Position numbers and translations under genes: made by a program. Source: JAIQFL01 sp035295745 (GTDB taxonomy: Bacteria; Acidobacteriota; Terriglobia; Bryobacterales; Bryobacteraceae). From it: a stretch of 64,000 nt of DNA. Where the stretch lies: the NCBI GenBank assembly GCA_035295745.1, contig DATGIL010000033.1, positions 78,744 through 142,743 on the forward strand. Reading direction: 5' to 3'. Positions 1-7,767 of this stretch are shown here, in pieces (position 1 is the stretch's first letter; the number at the start of each line of letters is the position of its first letter). A model generated the notes under the pieces. The model made no database searches. It saw only the letters and a list, made by a program, of their open reading frames with translations, and was not told the DNA's origin.

Positions 1-84
1 CCGGGAGCAGAACTCCTGAGACAGGCTGCAAACGCTAAGCTGCACTCGGGCCGTGTAGTCGCCAATGCCGAGACTGGTGCAGTC
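1..84. repeat. Dispersed repeat, copy 1
   Basis: About 84 bases resemble 5061-5145 in the same orientation. The strongest shared blocks are AGCAGAACTCCTGA, GCACTCGGGCCGTGTAGT and ATGCCGAGACTGG. The two copies bracket the BlaI/M56/TIGR03435 block together with the hypothetical gene at the left edge. Confidence 0.6.
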
Positions 85-562
85 CATACCGCACGACCAC
101 CCAAGGCTCCGGATGGAAGTAGCCAGAGGAAATTCCCTCGCCGAAGGCAAAGCGCACGCGCGGGAACAGTGGTGCCGCTCCAATAGAAGACTGAATCCTC
201 TTTGCAGGGAGATCTTTCTCGTCCGCGGACCGAGAAAGGTTCATCGTCAGGCAGAGAATCGCGTCGCTGTACACCCCCAAGAAGTTCGACGGATCGATCG
301 TCCGAAGCAACATCAGGTTGATGTACAGGCGGTAAGGCTCGAATTCACGAGATTTGGTCTCGAACGCAGTTTGGAACTCGTGCTCCGCTCTTAACTCCCC
401 GATCGGTCGGAACAACTCGTCGACGACCGTCTCGACCACCGGTACCAGATCCGAGACGATATCGGCCAAGTCCTGCCGCTGACGTTCGCGCAGGATGCGA
501 GCGAGTTCCTTGAGAGCTCGGGGCGTAATAACGGACGCGATTGGAGTTGCCCCAATAGCCAT
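35..562 (-). CDS. Hypothetical protein, 175 aa
   Basis: An open frame with protein-like composition: alternating charged and hydrophobic residues in the first 120 residues, e.g. ALKELARILRERQRQDLADI near the N-terminus, which looks helical. No domain is recognised, and no signal peptide or membrane segment is seen. The ribosome-binding site is weak. The last ~17 residues (GLHQSRHWRLHGPSAA) are encoded inside a short repeat that recurs near 5061-5145, so the C-terminus may have been created or replaced by repeat insertion. It is the only gene upstream of the BlaI promoter and is transcribed away from it. Moderately confident that it is coding; function unknown. Confidence 0.45.
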   Translation of the reverse strand: MAIGATPIASVITPRALKELARILRERQRQDLADIVSDLVPVVETVVDELFRPIGELRAEHEFQTAFETKSREFEPYRLYINLMLLRTIDPSNFLGVYSDAILCLTMNLSRSADEKDLPAKRIQSSIGAAPLFPRVRFAFGEGISSGYFHPEPWVVVRYGLHQSRHWRLHGPSAA

Positions 563-762
563 GGCAGGGGCGTCTCTTCAACCTTAATACCGCAGGCCAG
601 TGGACGTGACAGCCGGCTGCCGTTCGGGTTTGCGCTGCTGGTCGCTTTTCTTCATACCAAGAGCCCATGGACGTCCGCCCACAAAGCCTTGCGTTCCGCG
701 AGACTGATGGTGCGCTTCATCAAGTGGCCAGCCGCGTCCGCTCGCCAGCTGTCACCCATTAT

Positions 763-804
763 ACGAATTATTTCGTTGACAGACGAATTGATTCGTATGA
801 TACT
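763..804 (+). promoter_or_regulatory. Promoter with two BlaI-type palindromic operators
   Basis: Two 14-bp palindromes, ACGAATTATTTCGT (763-776, one mismatch) and ACGAATTGATTCGT (783-796, perfect ACGAAT-N2-ATTCGT), are centred 20 bp apart, so they face the same side of the helix. A TTGACA -35 box (776-781) and a GATACT -10 box (799-804) with 17-bp spacing overlap them. The predicted transcription start falls at about 811, the GTG chosen as the regulator's start. Repression by the downstream BlaI-like protein is inferred from this geometry. Confidence 0.7.
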
Positions 805-810
805 CGAAGC

Positions 811-1221
811 GTGGCCTCCCGATCCGATTCCAAAGAAACCGATCCCCCGCCGCTTCCAACCGCCGCCGAGATAGCCATTCTGGCAGTGCTATGGCGTCAA
901 GGCGCCAGCACCGTGCGCGAGGTGCATGAAGCGCTGGGTAAGGACAGTGGATATACCACCACGCTGAAGCTGATGCAGCTCATGTTCGAAAAGGGACTGG
1001 TGGTGCGCAACGAGCGCTACCGCTCGCATCTTTACGAAGCGCGCGCACCCAAGGAGCAGACGCAGCGGCAGATCGCAGGCGACCTGCTAAAGCGCGCATT
1101 CGAAGGATCGGCGAAGAGCCTGGTGCTGGGAGCGCTCTCCGCGCAGCCCGCTTCAGGAAAGGATCTGGCCGAGATACGGAGTCTGTTGGACGAACTTGAA
1201 AAGAGGAAGGGAAAAAAATGA
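811..1221 (+). CDS. BlaI/MecI/CopY-family transcriptional repressor
   Basis: A 136-residue winged-helix protein. It has the family opening (LPTAAEIAILAVLWRQGAST-like segment, residues ~15-35), the recognition-helix region VREVHEALGKDSGYTTTLKLMQ and the wing KGLVVRNERYRSHLYEA. A longer frame is open from 667, but the GTG at 811 gives the normal family length and sits at the predicted +1, suggesting a leaderless message. Its stop overlaps the start of the M56 peptidase gene by ATGA, so the two are translationally coupled. In BlaI/BlaR1 pairs, the membrane peptidase relieves repression by the BlaI dimer; the same logic is inferred here. The target genes are probably this operon, including the TIGR03435 genes. 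Confidence 0.88.
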   Translation: MASRSDSKETDPPPLPTAAEIAILAVLWRQGASTVREVHEALGKDSGYTTTLKLMQLMFEKGLVVRNERYRSHLYEARAPKEQTQRQIAGDLLKRAFEGSAKSLVLGALSAQPASGKDLAEIRSLLDELEKRKGKK

Positions 1222-2768
1222 TCACGCTTCTAAACCAGCCGTGGACCGAGCGTCTGGGCTGGACGCTCCTGCATTTTCTGTGGCAGGGAATTCTGGCGGC
1301 AGCCCTCTATGCGCTCGCCCGGGCTTTGGCCGGTGGCCGCATTTCCGCGCACGGCCGCTACACAATTGCCTGCGCTTCGCTGTTGACAATGACCGTGGCG
1401 CCTGCTCTCACTTACTGGTGGCTTGGAAATTCCGGGCATGCGGCGGGGATCGGGGACCTTACCACTTGGGGCGTTCCGCAACTTGCCTCTGGGGTTGCGT
1501 ACTCGCCGGTCAACGATCCCTGGCAACCAGTGATGCCGGGGATTGTCTTGGCGTGGTTCGCTGGCGCTGCCGCGTGTTCCCTCCGGCTGTTCATGGGATT
1601 CATCTCCGCGGCGTCTCTGCGGCGTTCGCATCATGCACCGGTGCTCACCGAATGGCAGCAAACCCTCGACCGGCTGATCGAACGTATGCACGTGTCGCGA
1701 AGCGTGCGGCTGCTAGCCACGGATCGAGTGGACTCGCCTTCGGTCGTCGGTTGGCTTCGCCCAGTAATTCTCGCGCCGGTGGGCGTGCTCTGTGGACTCG
1801 CACCCGAGCAGGTAGAGGCGTTGTTGGCGCACGAACTGGCGCATGTCCGGCGGCACGACTACCTGGTGAACGTCCTGCAGGGGATTGCGGAGAGCCTGCT
1901 CTTCTACCATCCTGCGGTATGGTGGATCTCAAGCCAGATCCGGGCCGAGCGCGAGCACTGCTGCGACGACATTGCCGTTGCGGCGACCGGCGATGTGCTG
2001 GTGTACACGCGCGCTCTGGCGGAATTGGAATCCATGCGGCCGGCACATTTCAAGGCTGCGCTATCTGCGAACGACGGTTCGCTCCTGCGGCGGATCCGCC
2101 GGCTGACCGACCCGGTGACGGTGCACAGGCCCGCCGGATGGGGAACGGCCTGGTCTTTGGGCGCCCTGCTGCTTTTGGGGATCGCAGGAGTTGCGGTGAC
2201 CGGCGCGCAAGAGCAAAGCCAGCCGGTAGTGAACCTCGACACCTTGTGGCCGGACACGGTGAAGCAAGGCGATATGAAGCTGGAGGTGCGCGGGTTGGGT
2301 CGATTGACGTCCGACCATACGGTGTCGATCAAAGTGGCGGAGACCCTGATACAGGACGTGCGGCAAGGCCAGCCGGCGTTGGTTGATCTCCGGAATCGCA
2401 AGCCGCCCGTTCCCGGCAAGGTTGCGGTGGTGCATCCCGAAGTGGCGAACGGCACAGTGACTGTGGACATAGTGCTGGATGACGCAGTGCCGCCCGGTAT
2501 CAATCCGGAAAAGGTGGACGGGATTATTGCGATAGGGGGGCTGACGAACGTGGTGTACGTGGGCAGGCCGGTGTTCGGCCAATCCAACAGTCGGGTTATG
2601 CTCTTCAAGATCGAACCCGACGGCCATTCGGCGAAGAAGGTCCCGGTGCAGTTCGGCGCGGCTTCGGTCAACCGGATCGAGATCAAGAGCGGTCTGCAGC
2701 CGGGGGACAAAGTGATCCTCAGCGATATGTCGCAGTATGACGGAGTAGCTGCGATCTTGTTGCGGTGA
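1218..2768 (+). CDS. M56 (BlaR1-like) membrane metallopeptidase with RND-adaptor-like C-terminal domain
   Basis: A 516-residue membrane protein. The N-terminal ~330 residues form the M56 peptidase: hydrophobic segments near residues 14-40, 55-80 and 95-120, the zinc motif HELAH at 205-209, the downstream REHCCDD ligand segment at ~245-251, and a last transmembrane helix at ~309-330. BlaR1 proteins normally have a beta-lactam sensor after this helix. Here residues ~333-516 instead resemble the membrane-proximal part of MacA/HlyD-type RND adaptor proteins, with DTLWPDTVKQGDMKLEVRGLG near its start and NVVYVGRPVFG and GLQPGDKVILSDMSQYDG near its end. No adaptor coiled-coil hairpin is visible. 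Overlaps the BlaI gene by ATGA. Likely a sensor-protease; the ligand is unknown. Confidence 0.85.
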   Translation: MITLLNQPWTERLGWTLLHFLWQGILAAALYALARALAGGRISAHGRYTIACASLLTMTVAPALTYWWLGNSGHAAGIGDLTTWGVPQLASGVAYSPVNDPWQPVMPGIVLAWFAGAAACSLRLFMGFISAASLRRSHHAPVLTEWQQTLDRLIERMHVSRSVRLLATDRVDSPSVVGWLRPVILAPVGVLCGLAPEQVEALLAHELAHVRRHDYLVNVLQGIAESLLFYHPAVWWISSQIRAEREHCCDDIAVAATGDVLVYTRALAELESMRPAHFKAALSANDGSLLRRIRRLTDPVTVHRPAGWGTAWSLGALLLLGIAGVAVTGAQEQSQPVVNLDTLWPDTVKQGDMKLEVRGLGRLTSDHTVSIKVAETLIQDVRQGQPALVDLRNRKPPVPGKVAVVHPEVANGTVTVDIVLDDAVPPGINPEKVDGIIAIGGLTNVVYVGRPVFGQSNSRVMLFKIEPDGHSAKKVPVQFGAASVNRIEIKSGLQPGDKVILSDMSQYDGVAAILLR

Positions 2769-2819
2769 GGGCTTCGGCTACGGTTCTTCTTTGTGTCTGA
2801 TGGCGCAGCTTGCCGACGC

Positions 2820-2902
2820 AGGAAAACTGACCCCGGATGCCGTTCAGGATTGGAACGGACGATCCGAAAGCTAAGGACCCAGGCGAAAGGGAGGAAGTCT
2901 AA
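2820..2902 (+). repeat. Intergenic repeat before TIGR03435 gene 1
   Basis: This stretch, starting GAAAACTGACCCCGGA and ending GGGAGGAAGTCTAA, is nearly the same as 3966-4045 between the two TIGR03435 genes. In the second copy, GAAAACTGA is the end of a TIGR03435 coding sequence (..SEN-stop). The first copy therefore looks like the tail of a TIGR03435 gene whose body has been lost. The remainder, read in frame in the second copy, encodes an ELERTIRKLK-like helix that could be a relic of a regulator C-terminus. Confidence 0.6.
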
Positions 2903-3973
2903 ATGATCGACACCCTTATCAACAGCACTTCCTCCCACCTCGTGCAGTCCAAGTTGTTTGTGGGAACGGCCGCGCTAAGCTTCCGAAAGAAGGCTGCTCT
3001 GACGATCGCTGGAGCGGCGGTCCTTGTGGCGCCTGTCCTGATTGGTATTGCAGACGCGCCGGCAATTCTGGCTCAATCGCCCTCCGGAGTACCTGAGTGG
3101 CAAGCCGCCGCGGGAGGCCACATGGCTTTCGAGGTCGCCTCGGTCAAGCTGCTGAAACCCGGCTCACACGGGCGGGCGCCGAACTTTGCTCTCGACAACG
3201 GAGACGGGTTTACGAATCCGCTCAGCGGAGAAAGTCCGCACGGCCACTTGTCAGTTGCCTTTCCCGTGTCGTTTTACATTTCGTTCGCGTACAAGCTTTC
3301 GCTGACGCCGGACCAGCGGCAGGCCCTGTTCGCCCGTCTGCCTAAATGGGTCGATACGGACGTGATCGACATCGAGGCCAAAGCTGCGGGCAACCCCACC
3401 AAGGACCAAATGCGCCTGATGATGCAATCTCTGTTGGCCGAACGGTTCCAGCTTGCGGTGCATTATGAAACGCAGGAGATGCCCGTATTTGCTTTGACTC
3501 TGGTCAAGCCGGGCACGTGGGGGCCAAAGCTCATTCGGCACGCCGACGGACCGCTCTGCGATGCGCCTACACCCACGCCCCTCGCGACGGGCCCACCCGA
3601 TCCCGAAGCCGGCATATTTCCCCCTCGGTGCGAATCGCAGATGTCGGTGCCAGGCAAGAACGGACGCATCGTGCAGGGAACTCGAAACACGACCATGGCG
3701 ATCCTCGCTGGGTTTCTGGCTCGGACGACTGGACGGCCTGTGGTCGATCGAACCGGGATTAGGGACAGGATCGATTATCGGCTAGAATGGACACCTCAGT
3801 CGAACATTCCGCCGAATGGTCCCAGGGTTCCCGACGTGGAAGTTGAACCCGACCCGAATCCCGGGGCGCTCGTGGATGCGGTGCGCGACCAACTGGGCCT
3901 GAAACTGCAATCGACGAAGGCCCCTGTGCAGAGTCTTGTGATCGATCATATTCAACGGCCTTCGGAAAACTGA
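2903..3973 (+). CDS. TIGR03435 family protein, copy 1
   Basis: 356 residues. The N-terminus has a hydrophobic helix (KKAALTIAGAAVLVAPVLIGI, split around residues 30-50) that resembles the last helix of M56 peptidases. It is followed by the acidobacterial TIGR03435 domain: FEVASVKLLKPG, WVDTDVIDIEAKAAG, a QMRLMMQSLLAERFQLAVHYE segment, VVDRTGI..IDYRLEW and the terminal VIDHIQRPSEN. The function of the family is not known; members are commonly exported or membrane-anchored and often lie beside, or are fused to, M56 peptidases. The start is preceded by GGGAGGAAG. The adjacent copy is strongly similar, indicating tandem duplication. Probably part of the BlaI/M56 operon. Confidence 0.85.
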   Translation: MIDTLINSTSSHLVQSKLFVGTAALSFRKKAALTIAGAAVLVAPVLIGIADAPAILAQSPSGVPEWQAAAGGHMAFEVASVKLLKPGSHGRAPNFALDNGDGFTNPLSGESPHGHLSVAFPVSFYISFAYKLSLTPDQRQALFARLPKWVDTDVIDIEAKAAGNPTKDQMRLMMQSLLAERFQLAVHYETQEMPVFALTLVKPGTWGPKLIRHADGPLCDAPTPTPLATGPPDPEAGIFPPRCESQMSVPGKNGRIVQGTRNTTMAILAGFLARTTGRPVVDRTGIRDRIDYRLEWTPQSNIPPNGPRVPDVEVEPDPNPGALVDAVRDQLGLKLQSTKAPVQSLVIDHIQRPSEN

Positions 3974-4045
3974 CCCCGGACGACGTTCAGGAACTTGAAC
4001 GGACGATCCGAAAGCTCAAGACCCAGGGGAAAGGGAGAAGTCTAA

Positions 4046-5038
4046 ATGAAGCCCCCACTGATTGCGGGAGTGGCGGTCCTGATGGCGCCTGTCCTGGTTG
4101 CCATTGCCAACACGCCGGCAATGCCTGCACAAATCGCCTCCGGAGACACTCAGTGGGAGGCCGCCGCGGGAGGCCACATGGCTTTCGAGGTCGCCTCGGT
4201 CAAGCTGCTGAAACCCGGTTCACGCTTTCGGGCGCCGAACTTTCCTCTCGCTGGAGACGGGTTTAGGACGGACAGCGGCGAGAACCCGCACGGCCGGTTG
4301 TCGGTCGCCTTTCCCCTGCCGAGGTACATTGAGTTCGCGTACAAGCTCACGCTGCAGCCGGAACTGAGGCAGGCGATGGTAGCCCGTCTGCCTAAATGGG
4401 TCGATACGGACGTGATCGACATCGAGGCCAGAGCCGCGGGCAACCCCACCAAGGACCAGATGCGGCTGATGATGCAGTCTCTGTTGACGGAACGGCTCCA
4501 TCTTGCGGTGCATTACGAAACGCAGGACGTGCCAATATATGCTTTGACTCTGATCAAGGCGGGTACGTGGGGGCCAAAGCTCATTCGGCACGCCGACGGA
4601 CCTCCCTGCGATGCGCCCGGAACGCAGAACCTCGCGACGGGCATGTCCGATCCCGGCGCCGCCGTGTTTCCCACTGATTGCGAATCGGCGACATCGGTGC
4701 CAGGCAAGAATGGACGCATTGTGCAGGGATCTCGAAACACGACCATGGCTCTCCTCGCTGAGTCTCTGGGTCGGATGGGTGGGGGTGGACGGCCGGTGGT
4801 CGATCGAACCGGGATTGCCGACAGGATCGATTATCGGTTGGAATGGACACTCGAGTCGAAGCCGGGATGCCTGCCCGGCCCTTGTCCTGGGGTTCCCGGC
4901 GCGGACGTTGAGCCCGATCCGAATCCCGTAACGTTCATGGATGCGGTGCGCGACCAACTGGGCCTGAAACTGCTATCGACAAAGGCCCCCCTTCGGATTC
5001 TTGTGATCGATCATGTCGAACGGCCTTCCGAAAACTGA
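4046..5038 (+). CDS. TIGR03435 family protein, copy 2
   Basis: 330 residues. This is a tandem paralogue of the preceding gene with a shorter N-terminus (MKPPLIAGVAVLMAPVLVAI, then an Ala-Gln cleavage-like site). Conserved blocks are FEVASVKLLKPG, WVDTDVIDIEARAAG, GPKLIRHADGPPCDAP, VVDRTGIADRIDYRLEW and VIDHVERPSEN. Compared with copy 1 it has a CLPGPCPG insertion near the C-terminus and several changes in the proline-rich middle. The ribosome-binding site is GGGAGAAG. Same unknown role as copy 1; the duplication keeps the intergenic segment as well as the gene. Confidence 0.85.
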   Translation: MKPPLIAGVAVLMAPVLVAIANTPAMPAQIASGDTQWEAAAGGHMAFEVASVKLLKPGSRFRAPNFPLAGDGFRTDSGENPHGRLSVAFPLPRYIEFAYKLTLQPELRQAMVARLPKWVDTDVIDIEARAAGNPTKDQMRLMMQSLLTERLHLAVHYETQDVPIYALTLIKAGTWGPKLIRHADGPPCDAPGTQNLATGMSDPGAAVFPTDCESATSVPGKNGRIVQGSRNTTMALLAESLGRMGGGGRPVVDRTGIADRIDYRLEWTLESKPGCLPGPCPGVPGADVEPDPNPVTFMDAVRDQLGLKLLSTKAPLRILVIDHVERPSEN

Positions 5039-5495
5039 CGCAGGCAGTCCGTCTCGTCGATGTGCCGGTAGCAGAACTCCTGAAATACGCCACAGCATCT
5101 ACGCATGCACTCGGGCCGTGTAGTTCCCTATGCCGAGACTGGCGAGAGCGGCGTTGCAGAGATTGCTCCCTACTGGTCGCGAAGTACCGACGTCGCCGTT
5201 TTAACGGCGCATCGGGAAGCGACGTCCTGGACTTGATGTCGCCCATGGGATCAGCGCCATCGTTCCGCCATCATTCCTCCATCTGGGATGGGTTTTGCGA
5301 CCTTGAAAGAGTTCACGGGAGACATGCTTTTCTCGAGCCGAATGGGCGGATCTCAACTCGGGTCCGTACCTCCTTCCTGCGGTGAACGGCACGCCGGCAG
5401 CAGTTTTGGACGCACCGTAGAGCTAGCTAGGGGCGCAGGGGCATGGGAAGCTCTCTGACTACGTTCGTGCGGTCTGCATGGAATCCGGGAAGTTC
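5039..5495. other. Intergenic region containing dispersed repeat, copy 2 (5061-5145)
   Basis: There is no supported gene between the TIGR03435 pair and the convergent cyclase gene. Positions 5061-5145 repeat the left edge of the window (1-84). The rest shows short open frames on both strands with no ribosome-binding site or family resemblance. Confidence 0.6.
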
Positions 5496-6215
5496 TTACT
5501 CCTCGAGAATCGCCACGGCTCGCACCGGCGCTGCCGTCGTATTGACCCACTTGATGGGAAATAGACTGAGCTTGAAACCAGTGGGCGGAAGCCGCTCGAA
5601 ATTCGACATGTTTTCGAGATGATAGTATTCACGCGTAAGCATGACGCGATGCGCTTCCCAAAACTGCTTGCGCTCGAACATGGCCCAGACGGGCGGGTCG
5701 AAGGTCACGGCATCGATGCCCATCAATTTGATGCCCTGATCGAGCAGCCAATGCGTGGCTTCCCCCGTCATTCCCACGTGATCGGTGAGATAGGCCTCGG
5801 TGTGCTGGATCTTCCCTGCCCCTGTGTGGATTAAGACGATGTCGAGCGGCTTGAGTGTGTAGTGAATCTTCGAGAGCGCCTGCTTAACCTCTTCGACCGT
5901 GATGCCTGCGCCTTTGGGCAGGTGGCGAAAGTCGAGGCAGACGCCGTCGCCGTAACAGTATTCGAGTGGGATTCCTTCGGGACCGGGAGCGTTGTCGCGC
6001 AAGTGGCGGAGGGAATCCATGTGGGTGCCGATGTGATCTCCCAGCACGATGAGGCAGTGCGCGGTGAGCCAGTCGACGCCGAACCTGGCGGCGCCCACAC
6101 GTTCGGCAAACTGCTGCCAGGTTTCGTACATCACCAGCGCCGGGCGGACGACACGCGGAAAACTCACCATGTCGTTATGGACGGGCATGCTCAAATCGAT
6201 CAGTTTTTGGGGCAT
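5496..6215 (-). CDS. Cyclase-family metallohydrolase (kynurenine formamidase-like)
   Basis: 239 residues. The ATG at 6215 is preferred over the longer open frame because the protein then begins MPQKLIDLSMPVHNDM, the normal opening of the family. The metal-binding motif HxGTHxDxxxH is present as HIGTHMDSLRH (residues 61-71); the usual Pro at position 9 is Leu, but all ligands remain. Family members hydrolyse amide, lactone or cyclic bonds using Mn or Zn. It is the last gene of the minus-strand operon, 8 bases after an SDR gene. Hydrolysis of a lactone or ring product made by the upstream oxidoreductases is a reasonable guess; the substrate cannot be read from sequence. Confidence 0.85.
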   Translation of the reverse strand: MPQKLIDLSMPVHNDMVSFPRVVRPALVMYETWQQFAERVGAARFGVDWLTAHCLIVLGDHIGTHMDSLRHLRDNAPGPEGIPLEYCYGDGVCLDFRHLPKGAGITVEEVKQALSKIHYTLKPLDIVLIHTGAGKIQHTEAYLTDHVGMTGEATHWLLDQGIKLMGIDAVTFDPPVWAMFERKQFWEAHRVMLTREYYHLENMSNFERLPPTGFKLSLFPIKWVNTTAAPVRAVAILEE

Positions 6216-6223
6216 ACGAGTGT

Positions 6224-7018
6224 CTATTGAGTTGCGGTGATTCCACCGTCGAGATATAGAGTTTGACCCGTGATGAAGTCGGATGCGGAGGAGACGAGAA
6301 ATAGGACCGCGTTCCTGACATCTTCCGGCGCGGCAATTCTGCCGAGGGGAATCCGCGTCACCAGCGCGTTGTAGAATCCCGGGTCTGCGAGCATGTGGGC
6401 GACTTGCTGTGTGCGCACGAAGGTGGGCGCCACCACATTCACATTGATCTGATGTGGCGCCCATTCCGCAGCCAATTGCTTGCAGAGAATCGCCAACCCG
6501 CCTTTTGCTGCGCAGTAGGCGGAGTACCCCCGCCCGCGTAGTCCCAGCAGCGTTCGCACTGACCCGATGTGCACCTGCTTGCCACCCGTTCCCTGGCGCA
6601 TCATGTAGCGGGCGGCCGCCTGAGCTTGGAACATGGCGCCTCTGAGGTTGACGTCCAGCACGTAATCGAACGCCGCTTCGGTGACGTCGCCGGCTTTCTC
6701 CTCGCGATTGAGGCCCACGCAGTTCACGAGGATATCCAATCTCCCGAAGCGCTGGGCTACCTCGTCGACCATCCGCTCGGTCTCAGGGACGGAACGGACA
6801 TCGAAGGCGGAAGCAAACGCTGGTGCTCCCAATTCGCCGAGGGACGCAGCGCAGGCAGCGGCTTTTGCGGCGTCGTGCCCGGCGACCCCGACCTCCGCGC
6901 CCAACGCAGCCAATCCCCGGCTGACTGACTCGCCGATTCCGCCATACCCCCCGGTTACCAGAGCGACTTTGCCATCCAGCCGGAACAACTGCGCGAGTGA
7001 ATTCACTTGCCGACCCAA
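6224..7018 (-). CDS. SDR-family oxidoreductase (gluconate 5-dehydrogenase-like)
   Basis: 264 residues, classical short-chain dehydrogenase. The nucleotide-binding motif TGGYGGIG is near residues 21-28, the NCVG segment takes the place of NNAG, and the catalytic SAYCAAKGG contains the YxxxK pair. Then follows the C-terminal FLVSSASDFITGQTLYLDGGI signature. Its start overlaps the end of the upstream SDR gene by 16 bases, so the two are coupled. An NAD(P)-dependent interconversion of a hydroxy/keto sugar acid fits the family and neighbourhood, but the substrate is inferred only loosely. Confidence 0.87.
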   Translation of the reverse strand: MGRQVNSLAQLFRLDGKVALVTGGYGGIGESVSRGLAALGAEVGVAGHDAAKAAACAASLGELGAPAFASAFDVRSVPETERMVDEVAQRFGRLDILVNCVGLNREEKAGDVTEAAFDYVLDVNLRGAMFQAQAAARYMMRQGTGGKQVHIGSVRTLLGLRGRGYSAYCAAKGGLAILCKQLAAEWAPHQINVNVVAPTFVRTQQVAHMLADPGFYNALVTRIPLGRIAAPEDVRNAVLFLVSSASDFITGQTLYLDGGITATQ

Positions 7019-7758
7019 CCACCATCCACGTGGATGGATTGGCCCGTGAGATAACTGGAATCATCCGAGGCGAAAAAAGCGACCACGGTCCCGATTTCTC
7101 GCGGCTCGCCGGCGCGCCCCAACGAGATCTGAGAGAGAATCCCCGGCAGCAGGTCGGGCCGCTTCATCACCCAGGCGGTCATGTCGGTGTCGATCAGACC
7201 GGGGTGAACGCAATTTACCCGAATGCCCAGCGGCGTCATCTCGGCGGACATGTTGCGGGTGAGGGCCTCGAGCCCAAGTTTGGTGGGAGCGTAGTGAGTG
7301 CGGCCGGGTAGCACCTTGCCTGCCTGGATGGAGCCGATCATCACGATGTTGCCCTTGCGGCCTTCCGCCAGGGCGCGGCGGCAATAGACCTGCGAGCAGA
7401 GCCACTCGCCGCGCAGATTGACATCGGTGAGCCGCGTCCATTGATCGTCGGTTAGGTCGAGAAACGGGACGATAGTCTCGATGCCGGCGTTGTTCACCAG
7501 CACATCGATGGGTCCGAGTTCCTCCCACACCTGATCTACCATGGCCTCGACTTCGTCGCGGCGTGCGACGTCGGCTTTGACTGTCATGGCACGGCGTCCT
7601 TTGCAGCGAACCCACGCGGCGACGTCCTCCGCGGCCTGACCGCAGGAAATGTAGTTCACGGCGACGTCTGCGCCTTCCTCCGCAAATACCTCGGCAATTC
7701 CCTTTCCTATTCCTCGGCTGGCGCCTGTGATGAGAGCCACTTTTCCCTTGAGCCTCAC
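7003..7758 (-). CDS. SDR-family oxidoreductase (glucose 1-dehydrogenase/FabG-like)
   Basis: 251 residues. The Rossmann motif TGASRGIG is at ~11-18, NNAGIE at ~88, an Ser-containing strand VMIGSIQAG, the catalytic YAPTK, and the C-terminal DSSYLTGQSIHVDGGW. Length and motifs are those of cytosolic tetrameric SDRs. It precedes the second SDR gene with a 16-base overlap and follows the glycoside-hydrolase-like gene by 9 bases. It is probably the second or third oxidation/reduction step of the cluster's pathway. Confidence 0.87.
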   Translation of the reverse strand: MRLKGKVALITGASRGIGKGIAEVFAEEGADVAVNYISCGQAAEDVAAWVRCKGRRAMTVKADVARRDEVEAMVDQVWEELGPIDVLVNNAGIETIVPFLDLTDDQWTRLTDVNLRGEWLCSQVYCRRALAEGRKGNIVMIGSIQAGKVLPGRTHYAPTKLGLEALTRNMSAEMTPLGIRVNCVHPGLIDTDMTAWVMKRPDLLPGILSQISLGRAGEPREIGTVVAFFASDDSSYLTGQSIHVDGGWVGK

Positions 7759-7767
7759 GATCCCTCC

